This document shows positions 45,294 to 55,490 of a DNA stretch of 64,000 bases, piece by piece. A program made the translations under genes and the position numbers. The DNA comes from Gordius sp. MW1 (Eukaryota > Nematomorpha > Gordioida > Gordea > Gordiidae), in the NCBI GenBank assembly GCA_964036665.1, contig OZ038529.1, positions 186,001 to 250,000 on the forward strand, in the 5' to 3' direction. The notes beneath the pieces were generated by a model, which had not been told where the DNA came from, made no database searches, and saw only the letters and a program-made list of their open reading frames with translations. The first letter of the stretch is position 1; every line of letters begins with the position of its first letter.

Positions 45294-46600
45294 GTATAGA
45301 TTATAAAAGTCATAAAAAATAATCATCTAACAATATTAATTTTTTTTTTGCCCAGGGCAAAAATTTACCTAAGATGGGAACATTTCAATCGATGTTTTGA
45401 CATACTTTTTCTTATATAAGTTTTCAATATTCTGACCATGAAGCTTTGCTCATTAATGATATCGTTATGGGGAGGCAAAATGTGTCGTTAAATTAGGCAA
45501 TGGCTTTGATATAAGTTTATTAGCTGGTAGGGTGTCGAGAGCATTCTTGGGAGGACTGGTCTCTGAGTTTTATACAAAGTCATACATTGTAAATTAATTT
45601 CTTATTTTAGGTTGATGTTTTTGTTGTTTTAACTAAAGTACAATTGAAGCAAAAGATTTTTTATCGAGTTTCTAAGTATAAACGGATTCTATGTGAAGAT
45701 TTGAAAAAGTTAGATCTATTTTTTTTTATCAAAACCGCTCATATAAATATTAAACAAGAAGTCAAGAGGGGATAAATATTGTTTATTTATATTCAACTTC
45801 AATGGAATCAGTTGAAATATTACAAGTAAATTCTGTCCCTTGAAAGATTGAGGTTCTTTTAGATCTGAATTATATAAATAAACTATAACTTCCGCTTAAC
45901 TGTTTCTTATATATTTAAAATGGTGCAATGTTATATGCCAGTCGAATCACTTTTTGAATGTCGAAATTCTTTTTGTGCAATTATTCGCAAAATAAAGATT
46001 TATAGGTGAAATGTTATCAAGATAGAAATGAAAATCAATGACTCTGATAACTACCATATAATTTATAGAATTGCTACTTATTAGATGTGGGGGCTAAGAT
46101 AGTGGTGAAAATGCTAAAATTATTGTTCTTGGCAACAAATGCCAAAAAGAAAAATAATGGATTAAACGCTTTTTGTCATAAATAAATTTACAAACAAAGA
46201 GTATATATGAGCCTTTAAAATATTTATAAGTGTCTTAGTCCTATATATAACTATAAATATATTTAATATTTAATAATTTAATTAGAAATCAAAAGAAAAT
46301 TTTGAATTTGCGAAGGGAGGAGGGCTCCCCCTTTTTTGGCTACCCCACATAAGCGCGGATAAATGCAGTCGTGGAACCCAATCAAGTGAACCTTCAGCCA
46401 TGAGTAACCTATCAGAAATCCGTAAACAAATACTGTTAATAGCCCTCAAAGAGTTATATTGAAAATGAACGAGGCCAGTCCTTGCCAAGAGTTAGCATGT
46501 CGCGGAATAATTTATAAAGTTAATTACCATTGTTCGTGTGACCCTATAATAAAGGAGAACGTCAAAACAGGGAAGACAGACAATAGTTAGTTCTCCTTCT
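45294..46600. other. AT-rich intergenic DNA, no gene seen
   Basis: No repeat or domain recognised. The 68-codon minus frame at 46282-46488 is not convincing. Confidence 0.5.
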
Positions 46601-47265
46601 AATTTGATTTCCTAAATTCCCAACTTCATTGTTTATTCTTTATAGCGCGAGTTTTGCATCGTATCCACAGACATTAACTTAAAACTTTCTCAGGTTCGGT
46701 GCTTATAACTGGTTGAATCACTACTTGAAGATTCTTAGTCACGTTTATCACGTCAAATGGGTTAAAATAAGAGTAAAACTTACTAAGGTTCCGTTGCCAT
46801 TTTGATTACACATCCACCCAGCATAGATGTCTAATTTGCGATCTCAAATATTAAACTTTCTGGGATACCGTATTGATAATTTTATCATTTAAGGAAACGT
46901 TTAATGTAAGCATCGCGCATTTATCGGCATTTATTAACAGTCCAGCTTGTTTAGCCTGAATGGAAAATCTATCCAACATAGATTGGGCTTCTGTGTAGAG
47001 GTTGCCACTAGACATATGTCTTCAGCAAAGATTCGCAACGATAAAAGTCCCATTTAACGCAATGCTATAGGAAGCAAATATTGATCTTTTCATTATCAGA
47101 ACGATCACTATAATAAAAAGTAGGGAGGACAATGGAGAGCCTTATTTGATTCTTGTCATTAAACTTTAAAAGTATTTTGATGGCAGAAAATGCACCATTA
47201 ATTATTTCGCTAAAAATAAAGTGGATAAATAATTCGTTAATCGCTATTTTTTGAAACACATGTTC
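46600..47265 (-). pseudogene. Highly decayed LINE reverse-transcriptase fragment
   Basis: The minus strand shows scattered RT blocks in different frames: a frame at 47271-47065 with FSAIKILLKFND and IRLSIVLPTF (resembling the RGVRQGCPLSP region), then FAEDICLVA at about 47030-47005 (YADD region, one Asp replaced) and LINADKCAML at about 46935-46912. The order and spacing fit an RT palm and thumb. Clade cannot be told. Confidence 0.6.
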
Positions 47266-47269
47266 AAGC

Positions 47270-47571
47270 ATGGATAAAAATTATCCAAATCCGTTCAGAA
47301 AAGTTATTGTTGTTAAAAATACAAAATTTAATTCTTTTTCTACCAAAATTGGCCTATACACAGCAACTATTGGTGCTGCACTTATGTTTGGATTAACGTA
47401 AATTAAATTGTTCTTCTATAAAACTTGCTTTTAAGATATTGGATGGTTAAAACTGATTTTACCATTTTCCCCCCAGAAAAAGAACCGATAGTTCCTACTT
47501 TTCGTTTTAAAAAGCCAGATATAGATTATGCTAAATATGACATTGATCCAAAAACCTTCAAAACACTTTAA
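47270..47571 (+). CDS. Compact two-exon gene, ~87-residue single-pass membrane protein (unidentified)
   Basis: Exon 1 is 47270-47397 (MDKNYPNPFRKVIVVKN at the start), exon 2 is 47436-47571 (TAA at 47569-47571). The 38-bp intron starts GTAAAT and ends TTGCTTTTAAG. Splicing joins phase 2 to phase 1 cleanly and turns two short frames into one. The joined protein has a basic N-terminus, one hydrophobic helix (TATIGAALMFGLTYWMV, about residues 31-47) and a charged tail ending in YDIDPKTFKTL. Size, single helix and basic N-terminus resemble small accessory subunits of mitochondrial inner-membrane complexes, but I cannot name a family. No other copy exists in the window, so it looks like a host gene. 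The next AG (47475-47476) gives a wrong phase. Confidence 0.6.
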
Positions 47572-48541
47572 TGTTTGGCTTAAATTTGATGATATTTATA
47601 GTATAATTTTGATTTTAAATTATATAAATATATATCCGTAATTAGTAAGGATAATTGTGGTAATTGTATTGAACAATTTCTGTATTTTAAATCTGAATAA
47701 CTTTTTTTTAGCTAATGTTTAATTTATTTACTATATGTGTTTGTGATAAAATGATTTTGGCAAAAGCCAATGCATTTCTTAACATGATATTATAGTCAAA
47801 GATATTCACATCTGCATTGTTTTTTGCTTTTAATATTGCCTTTTAGATAATTTATTAAATATATATGACTGAGGGGAATTAGTATTTGTTTTATAAAGGA
47901 CAATTGGGTATCTATTAAGAATGTATACAGAGATAGCTTTAGTATTTTGTAAAGATATAATATGCTAGATTGCCCTTATTAACCAGTTTTTAACTCATTG
48001 TATTTGTCTTAATCTAAATATTGCATTTAAGCACATAAATTATTAATAGCAAATTTTGAAATTATAATTTGTATAAAGGTTTCATAAAAATAGGGTTTTA
48101 GCCAGGGTCAACAAAATATGATTCATTAATATCTATCCTTAATATTATACAAGTTGGACAAGATGGAAAGACAGATAACCAAAAGTGAGCCCATTATTTG
48201 CATAGCAATTAAAATGTTTTGTTATTAAGTATATGTTATTTAGTAAACACATTACAACTGAGACTTATAACTAAGACTTTATTGAGCAAAGGATTAAATA
48301 GTAATTTTTGAACTTTTTTTAGGTAATAAAGTAAACATACCTAAAATTGCATGTGACCTAATTGATGAAAGTTTGCTAAGGTTGGATAAAACATTTCAGT
48401 AAAGTTTTTATTTAGTTGGATACCTAAAAATTTACATAATATAATACCTATAGGGGTGATAATATCAAGATGGCAAAAAAAACGGTGCACAATTTTTCAT
48501 AAGAAACATGACATGAATAGTTCATCTAGTATATGATTGAT
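47572..48541. other. AT-rich DNA downstream of the small gene
   Basis: No ORF called. The right terminus of the TTAA family, GAGCCCATTATTTGCATAGC then AATTAA, is at 48187-48212 without a left partner. Confidence 0.5.
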
Positions 48542-48591
48542 ATTAGCGTTGTAAAAACGGCGGGGTTTTGTTTGGTCGACCTTTGGTTATA

Positions 48592-50194
48592 CATAGTGAT
48601 GGTGAAACGCGTAGCGCCTCCCCACAACATAGCATAGTCGCTTGGATGCGCTATAAGCTATAGCGCTAGTCACATAAGGCGCTATAAGCTATGACACATA
48701 GTCACTTGGAGGCGCTATAGCACATAGTCACACATGGGCGTAGCCGGCCGCCGCCCCCCCCCCCCCCCCCCCTTAAATGGCAAAAAAAAAATTTCAATGC
48801 AAAAAGCCTTAAAAATTAAAAAAATAATGTTTTGCCTTCCCCCCCCCCCCTCCAAATGAACTTTTGAACGTTTCGCCCCCCCCCCAATCCAAGACCTGGC
48901 TACGCCCATGTAGTCACATAAGGCGCTAGAGCGTGGCGCTAACATTGTTATAAAATTATATATAATAGGTTAAATGCGCACATGTGGTTTGAACTAAGTA
49001 TCCAGGTTATTTAATTAATAAGCTCGGGACTATAAATAAGCTAAATATTAAAAAAATATTATTTTGCACCTCCGTATAACGCTGCAACTTTTTTAATAAG
49101 TTATTTTAACTTTGATTTTCTATTCCCATCGAAAAATTCAGTCATAATTATAATTTTTATTCACGCGCCCCCCCCCGATTCCCTTGCAAAGTTGCACTTA
49201 AAATTAACGAAATTATAAAAAGTGAAACTTGATTTATTAGGCATTAATTTTAGCTCTCCAGCATGCTTGATTTATCTTAAAGGGTTTGTGGGTGTTTCCG
49301 GTGCCGTGTTTGTGCAATTTTTTTATTGATATCTCATATTTACCAAATGCTTACTAAATTTTAAAGGTAGAATTTTAAATAATTCAAATAATATTGTGCG
49401 TAGTTACTAATTCCATCTGCATGACGAGCTACTCCATTTTTCACATATAAACTTATTGGGGGGGGGGGGGGTGCCATTACAAAAACAAAATTATCATAAG
49501 AGCTAATTGCATATCTCACTTGACAAATTGCAATATGTTAGGTAAGGGTTTGTAGGTGTTTCCGATGCCGTGTGTATGCAGTTTGTTAATGATATCGTCA
49601 TCATATTAATAATATAACAAACTCAGGTAATATTTTGAAAAAACTCAAAGGGCCATTTTTGCCACTATTTTTTGCCCCCAAAGCTATAAAAGTATAAATC
49701 CCGAGAAAAACATCCGGGAAAATTAATGAGCCAGTATTAATTTCACAAATTCTGAAATTAAAATATCATGCCTAGTTGTTAATCATTTTTAATTGTGTAA
49801 TATACATGTAAGTTTTATAATAGATTTACTTGGAAACTATGACGTTTTTTGTTGAACTACGCATAATAATGCTATTTAACCTATAAAACCACATGTGCGC
49901 CTAATAATGCAATTTAACCTATAAATCTTATAACAATGTTAGCGCCACGCTATAGCTCTAGCACCTTATGTGCTATAGCTTTAGCGCCTCCAAGTGACTA
50001 TGTGCTATAGCTTTAGCGCCTCCAAGTGACTATGCGCTATAGCTCTAGCACCTTATGTGCTATAGCTCTAGCGGCTCCGAGTGACTATGTGCTATTTAGC
50101 GCCTCCGAGTGACTATGTACTATAACTTTAGCGCATCCAAGTGACTATGTGCTATAGCTTTAGCGCCTATCAAACGCTATTTCACTACCACTAG
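48592..50194. mobile_element. Inner foldback MITE with GCTATAGC tandem arms and 5-bp TSD
   Basis: Termini CATAGTGATGGTGAAACGC and (inverted) CTAGTGGTAGTGAAATAGCG. TSDs TTATA lie at 48587-48591 and 50195-50199. The arms are tandem arrays of a 32-bp unit (GCTATAGCTTTAGCGCC then TCCAAGTGACTATGT) and a 23-bp variant, eight in a row at 49940-50175 and the inverted set at 48610-48960. The middle holds two copies of a GGGTTTGT(G/A)GGTGTTTCC block (49283 and 49544). Noncoding. Confidence 0.75.
48733..48910. mobile_element. MITE with CATGGGCGTAGCC termini and 8-bp TSD
   Basis: Perfect termini CATGGGCGTAGCC / GGCTACGCCCATG. TSDs TAGTCACA lie at 48725-48732 and 48911-48918. Removing the element restores CACATAGTCACATAAGGCGC, the repeat unit seen intact at 48668. 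The interior is C-runs and AT-rich filler. The 8-bp TSD suggests a hAT-type transposase. Confidence 0.88.
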
Positions 50195-50389
50195 TTATAC
50201 TCGACGAAACATAAATATACCAAAGGTTTTTTGGTCTATTTTTTTTAGTCGCATTAATAGGTTTGATGTTTAGTCAACTAAAACCAAAGGTCAACCAAAC
50301 CCAGCCGTTTTTGCAACACTAATTGAAATACGACTCCAAGCATATTTCTCAACAAAATATTTAGGCACGCGTTTCAAACCGTGTACTAA

Positions 50390-51650
50390 CAGTCGTTAGG
50401 TTGAAATTTAAATTATGATCCCCACATCGTTTCTAACAAAAACACGGGATGTTTCTGAAAGATTGCGGCTAATATGTTTTCTTGCCGTGCCAATGACGAC
50501 GTGGTATGGGGTGAGAAATTTTGGCCATTGTATCCTCAGCTGTGAGGACTTAGTTTTATTCAACTTGCTTGGTAGCTCTAAGGATGCTGTGAGTTGCCTT
50601 TGGATATTTTCAACAAGTCCATTATCTAATAAGTGATGTGTAGCTGCCGTCGCCCCTATAATTAATATTATATTAGGCAAGGGATTAAGTAAAGGCAAAT
50701 AACATATTTTATTTAACCAAAAAATGGAATGAATTTTTATCGCTAAGAAATCGTGTTTATATACACTTGTATAGAGGTTATTAATGTGAAAAATATTGTC
50801 AAATTGTAAGGAATTCAAATATCTACAATTCAATGTTTGGTGTGTATTCAAATTATAATCAAAGGTGTGAATAGAACGATATCATGTTCAAATCATAAAG
50901 GTACCATTATTCTAATTTTATTAAAAGAGATGTGAATAGGTGGTACTATAGATGTGCCGTGTTTTGATATGCTCGCATCCTGAAATATTGGATATTTCTC
51001 TTAAAGATGACCTTGTTGAAACAGTGTATATCTCAGTGGTACCACTTAAAATCCTAAAAATTCTTATAGCAGTGGTTTTGGTTTGCAGCCATGGGCCGGC
51101 TTGAAAAATAATTCTCTTCCGTGTAAATTTAGCCTACTTGTATTTAAGAAAATAGTGCATCAGGCTTTGTGAAGTTGCCCTGCGGTGTTACAGTCATAGA
51201 CCAAACTGTACTGTGTATTTTAGTTGTCAATTTAAACAGCGTTTAGCCCATTTCCTTACGTCTTCTTCACATAAGGGCACAGGTATAATTTTAAAATCTT
51301 TTTACTGGACGGACAGCCAAGGTGAGAAAGTCCATGAATATGGTTAAATAATTTGGCGTAATTGCGACGGTACTATTGGTTTTGCCTTTCCCGTCATAAT
51401 ATCGCAGATAAATCGTTTGTTCTAGCCAGGCATTTCTTTTAAAGGATAAATTATTGGTTTAAAGCAAAGTCTAAAATGTTCCGACATTTTTAGGAGTTGG
51501 ATTGGATCTATCTCCATTTGGGATACATTAACAGCTATTTTATTGTTCTCTCCATTAATGTAAGGTAAATCGGAATAATATTGCGTATTAGATCTAAGTG
51601 TAGAGTCTCTTAATAAATTGTATTAATATCGCCTATATACATATCCTTGT
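50390..51650 (-). pseudogene. Decayed gypsy-type pol (RNase H end and integrase)
   Basis: The minus strand retains, from high to low coordinate, a chromodomain-free gypsy order: NGENNKIAVNVSQMEID (end of RNase H and tether, about 51500), EEDVRKWAKRCLN and TPQGNFTKPDALF (integrase zinc region and start of core, about 51280-51190), DNGLVENIQRQLTASLELP (last integrase core motif, about 50640-50580) and SRVFVRNDVG (about 50440). Many stops and shifts. It is related to, but clearly older than, the element at 55139-59765. Confidence 0.7.
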
Positions 51651-52372
51651 GGCTAATAAACACATTTGTAAGATAGAGCTTATAACAAATTTCGGAATTC
51701 CTTAGTACGCATTTGGTCTTAAAAACTCAGCATAACTTTGCAACATTTTATTGATGTGGTTTTAAAAAGTATAAATGATGCGCACGTTTACATCGATTAC
51801 CATATTAAATTCAAATGAATTCCAAGAACAATAATTTCTTGGGCACAAAATCCATCTCTTGTAAATGACTCTTTTGCGAGATAAAATCAAAGTTATTAGC
51901 GATATTTGAATACCTGATTGGAAATGATCAATTTTCATTGAAAGCTTTTTCTCAAATTCTTATATTCTACAAATTTATAGAGATGCTAAAAAATTCACAA
52001 ATGTTTTACATTTTCCAAGGAATAGATTAATGCTTTTAAAATGGCAAAAACTGCGCTGAGTGGTGTATCTTAACTACTTTACCCTATTCTAACTTTTTTA
52101 GATACTAGACCCTAACCTAAATAATATTACTGAGGCTCGACTTTTTTATGGATGCGGTTAAACAAATATTAGCAAAAACTCTTAGGCAGTTGCGTTTTTT
52201 CAGCGAAATCACAATTAACGCAGCAGAGATACAACCTCAGCATATTCCTGCTATAGACTAAGAGATCAATGATTTTGGACTTATATGAGTGTTTATGCCT
52301 ACGAAAATTGTATTCTAGTTCTAATTAAGTCTATATACATAAGCTAAATATATATTTAATATAATTAATATT
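51651..52372. other. AT-rich DNA, perhaps further gypsy debris
   Basis: Lies where RT and RNase H of the decayed pol would be, but no motif could be read with confidence. Confidence 0.35.
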
Positions 52373-52624
52373 TATCATGAACTTTGGATTGAGTCCAATA
52401 TACCAAGCATAAACTTGATGTTGAACCATCCTATAATTTACTATAAACCTTAAAAGTTTAATATTGAATAAAAAAACAGAAACAGTTCTATATATTAACA
52501 TTTATCATGAAGTTTCTTTACTTTTTGGATTTAGTCCAACATACCAAGCATAAACTTCATGATGAACCATGTTATAATTTATTATAAACCTTAAAAGTTT
52601 AATATTGAATAAAAAAACAGAAAC
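52373..52624 (+). repeat. Two-copy ~125-bp tandem duplication
   Basis: TTTATCATGAA...TCCAA(T/C)ATACCAAGCATAA and AACCTTAAAAGTTTAATATT occur at 52373-52488 and 52500-52624, the second with a 10-bp insertion. Confidence 0.8.
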
Positions 52625-53189
52625 ATGGAATTTTGAAATTGTACATATGGAAATTTGAAATCGAGTCGTGGCCAAATCGTAGTTTTGGGATTCTGGCGTT
52701 TCGGGATTTAGAGGGTGTGGTGTTTCCCCCTCCCTGAATTATTATTACTTATTTTTATTACTTTACGCGTAACACACGATTGTTATTAGCTTATTTATTT
52801 TTGTTGGTTTGTTTATTCCCCCCCACACACGCATATAATTAATTATACGCTATTGTGCCAGATCCCTCTACGATTAAAATAGATTTTATTACCCATTTTG
52901 ATCGAGCGCTGTTTTGTGATCGAGCACTTTTAATGGCCTTCGCGTTCGCGTTATATTAGTATAGAATCCAAAGCGTATTTTTATTAACATGAATTTGCAA
53001 GCGCTGGTTATTATTTAATTCGGTTCTTTTAAAAAGAAAAGCGCATTCATGTTATTATTAATTTTTATCGTAGTGTTATTATAAAAGAAGGAAAGCACAT
53101 TCATATATAATTCATTATTCATTTATTCAATATAATTTTATTTTGTGTCGCGTAGTCATTAAATAAAATATTAAATCGGGACTTTTGAA
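52625..53189. other. AT-rich DNA, possible remnant LTR
   Basis: No ORF. Its end abuts the tRNA-complementary block at 53246. If that block is a primer-binding site, this stretch would be the LTR. No second copy exists to confirm it. Confidence 0.3.
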
Positions 53190-53345
53190 ATCCTCAAACA
53201 GATATAGTCCTTCCCTTTTGGGGGGAGGACCTGCGGATTTATTAGTGGCGCCGGAAAGGTGGAATCGAACCACTTCGCCGTTAAGCGACTACAGGTTTCC
53301 TCCCCCTTTATCGAGAAGTCAAAGACTTTTAGTCCTGCCGATCCG
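53190..53345. other. GC-rich structured block with tRNA-3'-half complementarity
   Basis: TGGCGCCGGAAAGGTGGAAT at 53246 followed by CGAACCACTT reads on the minus strand as a T-arm (GTGGTTCGATTCCAC) plus acceptor strand ending GGCGCCA. A genome-encoded CCA is unexpected for a nuclear tRNA gene and typical of a retroelement primer-binding site. GGGGGAGGACCTG (53222) and CAGGTTTCCTCCCCC (53292) also form a strong outer stem. A full cloverleaf could not be drawn. Confidence 0.4.
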
Positions 53346-53727
53346 ATAAAGGTACAGGGGTTTTAGTGTTGTTAAAAACCATTTTAAGACTGAGGCGGAC
53401 TATGGTCGAGCGGGGTGGCGATTTACCTTATCAATTTTAAACAAAGTCTAAACAAACCATAGGTATAAGTTTAACCAACATAATTTTTCAAACATTTCTT
53501 GAACGAGAGGTTCCCGTTTACTTACCAAAAGATCGCTGAAAGACTAAATATACTGAATTTATATATTCAACATAAATGTAACACAGGGCATTAGATTTGT
53601 ATCTGTATCTTGTTAAATGATGAGTATAATGTGGTTATGAATGTTCTTTCCCATAAATCTTTCTTTAAGGGTTTTAACTATGAAATAAAAGCACAATAGA
53701 TTTTAAAAATATATAACACAATTGCAA

Positions 53728-53933
53728 AAAGTCTTTTAAAAATGGCTGGGTTTTATTTGGTCGATCTTTTGTTCAACTAAGACTAACGGGACTTTGTTCT
53801 ATTTTTCAAACTTCGACTAAGTTTAAAGGTCGACTACGACTAAGAAAAAAAAACCAAACATTTGGTCTGTTTAGGCTTAGTGGATTAAAACCAAAGGTCA
53901 ATTAAACAAAACCCTGCCGTTTTTACAAGACTA
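53728..53933. mobile_element. Short MITE of the GTTGTAAAAACGGC family
   Basis: Left AGTCTTTTAAAAATGGCTGG and right CCTGCCGTTTTTACAAGACT, with TTTGGTCGATC / AACCAAAGGTCAATT inside. Noncoding, about 205 bp. Sister of 48542-50322. Confidence 0.8.
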
Positions 53934-54677
53934 ATCCTTAGAAAAAGGGCATTTGGCGGCCTATGTCCTTACTTTACAATCGTCAGCTGTTTATTAATCT
54001 ATAATATTTTATCCTATAGTCATTTAGAAGTTTTTAAATTTATTAGTGGTCTACCAACGACTTTTATTATTAAGTTATTACTAGATATTTAAATTCTTTT
54101 AAATAAATTTTTCGATAGAATATATTACTAATACAGCAACAGTTGTTTTTAATATTTTTTTTTGACTTTTATCGTTCTAAAGATGGTTAATAAGACGAAT
54201 ATTTGATGCTGTGTACCCTAATATTTTTTGTTTAGCCAATGACCAATAGAGCTATGCGTGTGTGACTCGCCTCTTGTGCGAATCATATACAGCCACTGAT
54301 ATTTTAACACATAATAGGTTGGCTTGATAACCAAAAGGAGTACCCATAACCTTTGAAAAAACTAACAGGTGGACCTCTAGATATTCTAGACTTCCTTAGT
54401 GTGACGAATATCGTGCATAACGGACCGCACTGCTAATCCGTAAATAATGGGTTAATAAGCTTAGAGAGCAATTTGATTCAGGTCTTGCGAAGAGCCTGGA
54501 TTAAGGAACAACCTAATTTTAATTTCGAGAAACAGCTCATTCGTCTTCAACACTTAAAAAGTCTATTTTATATGTGAATACGTAAAAGAAGAATAATTTA
54601 ATTTAGTATAACTTTTATTTTTGTATCATTTTCTACAGATTAGATTATTGCTATGATTATATATTTTAATATTGTAG
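53934..54677. other. AT-rich DNA with a weak coding-like stretch at 54440-54570
   Basis: A 47-codon open stretch at 54437-54577 reads LESNLIQVLRRAWIKEQPNF then NFEKQLIRLQHLK. It looks more protein-like than random sequence but has no recognised domain. It could be an exon paired with the frame at 54680, or chance. Confidence 0.25.
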
Positions 54678-54884
54678 GCCAAAGCCAAGAAAAGCCAGAT
54701 GTTTTTGTTTGTATTAATTGCTTTGCCTTTTTTTGTTAGTATGTCCCTTCCCTTGCCTTATTATTTAATAACGATTACTCTAATTATTCTTCTTCTTATC
54801 CTTTTTTTTCATTTTAATATATATATAAGAGCCATAGATTTTTTTAATGGCGTAAAACTATTTTTGAGTCCTTATGTTGATTGA
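54678..54884 (+). other. Candidate terminal exon of a membrane protein
   Basis: After an acceptor-like ATATTGTAG the frame reads AKAKKSQMFLFVLIALPF, two strongly hydrophobic stretches, then AIDFFNGVKLFLSPYVD and a stop. AT-rich DNA easily yields hydrophobic ORFs, so this is weak. Confidence 0.22.
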
Positions 54885-54976
54885 GGGATAGATAACTGAG
54901 GTTTTATTTGTGTTCCCTAGACAAAAAATTATGTAGAATAAAAGCGGATTTATTTATATAAATGATAAGGTATAAT

Positions 54977-55134
54977 CATGGGACAGGGGGGACAGGGAGG
55001 GGCGGCTGCCCCCTCTAGATTCAAAAATATGTTGAAATTTATTAAATTTATGGCTAAGATTTAAAAAAATATTATTTTGCCCCTCACTAAATTATTATTG
55101 CTCCCATCTAATCCCAATGCTTGCTCCGCCCATG
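54977..55134. mobile_element. MITE with CATGGG...CCCATG termini; right TSD split by gypsy
   Basis: CATGGGACAGG at the left, CTCCGCCCATG at the right, with a G-run and C-run inside. The left TSD is GGTATAAT (54969-54976). The right TSD GGCATAAT is split: GGCA at 55135-55138 and GGCATAAT at 59766-59773 after the gypsy insertion. Confidence 0.8.
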
Positions 55135-55138
55135 GGCA

Positions 55139-55419
55139 TGTTGCGTCCATTGGCTTAATTGATTTAATTGTCCCTTACGATTTCGCAACGTTAATTGACC
55201 ACCAAGCATACCTCGAGGTATCACCACTATCTATAATTGATTTGTTTATATCTCGCGGAGGCAACACTAAACTGAATTGATTCCAATTAATATAGGTGTA
55301 TATAAAGGAATTTTATATACACCATTTACTCACTTTTTGTTCTCGCATACATTTTACTTTAAATGGATATTTAATAAAGTACTTATTACTTTATCCTTGT
55401 GGTATTATTTATCCCGAAA
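55139..55419 (+). repeat. 5' LTR of the gypsy element
   Basis: Starts TGTTGCGTCC and ends TTATCCCGAAA. Contains TATATAAAGG (TATA box, about 55299) within a 12-bp perfect stem (GGTGTATATAAA / TTTATATACACC, loop GGAAT, 55295-55323) and AATAAA (about 55371) as poly(A) signal. Confidence 0.93.
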
Positions 55420-55420
55420 T

Positions 55421-55438
55421 TGGTGACCCAATCTTGTT
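55421..55438 (+). promoter_or_regulatory. Primer-binding site of the gypsy element
   Basis: TGGTGACCCAATCTTG begins one base after the LTR. TGG complements the CCA end of a tRNA, and the following GTGACCC would pair with an acceptor strand GGGTCAC. The tRNA species is not identified. Confidence 0.75.
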
Positions 55439-55490
55439 ATACGCCCCCTTCTACCCTACCCTTTACCCAACCCTTGTTATAACCTTGTAA

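Larger units (their letters stand above)
48542..50322. mobile_element. Outer MITE with TTAG(C/T)GTTGTAAAAACGG termini
   Basis: Left end TTAGCGTTGTAAAAACGGC, right end CCGTTTTTGCAACACTAA, each followed inward by GGTCGACCTTTGG or its variant. A shorter sister is at 53728-53933. A second MITE is inserted inside at 48592-50194. Confidence 0.8.

Noticed and set aside
47477-47571. Splice acceptor CCCCCCAG at 47475-47476 for the small gene
   Set aside because: It gives the wrong phase with the only good donor at 47398. The acceptor at 47434-47435 keeps the frame and is preferred.
53246-53310. Functional tRNA gene on the minus strand
   Set aside because: Only a T-arm and acceptor 3' strand are recognisable, the CCA is encoded, and no 5' acceptor strand pairs with it.
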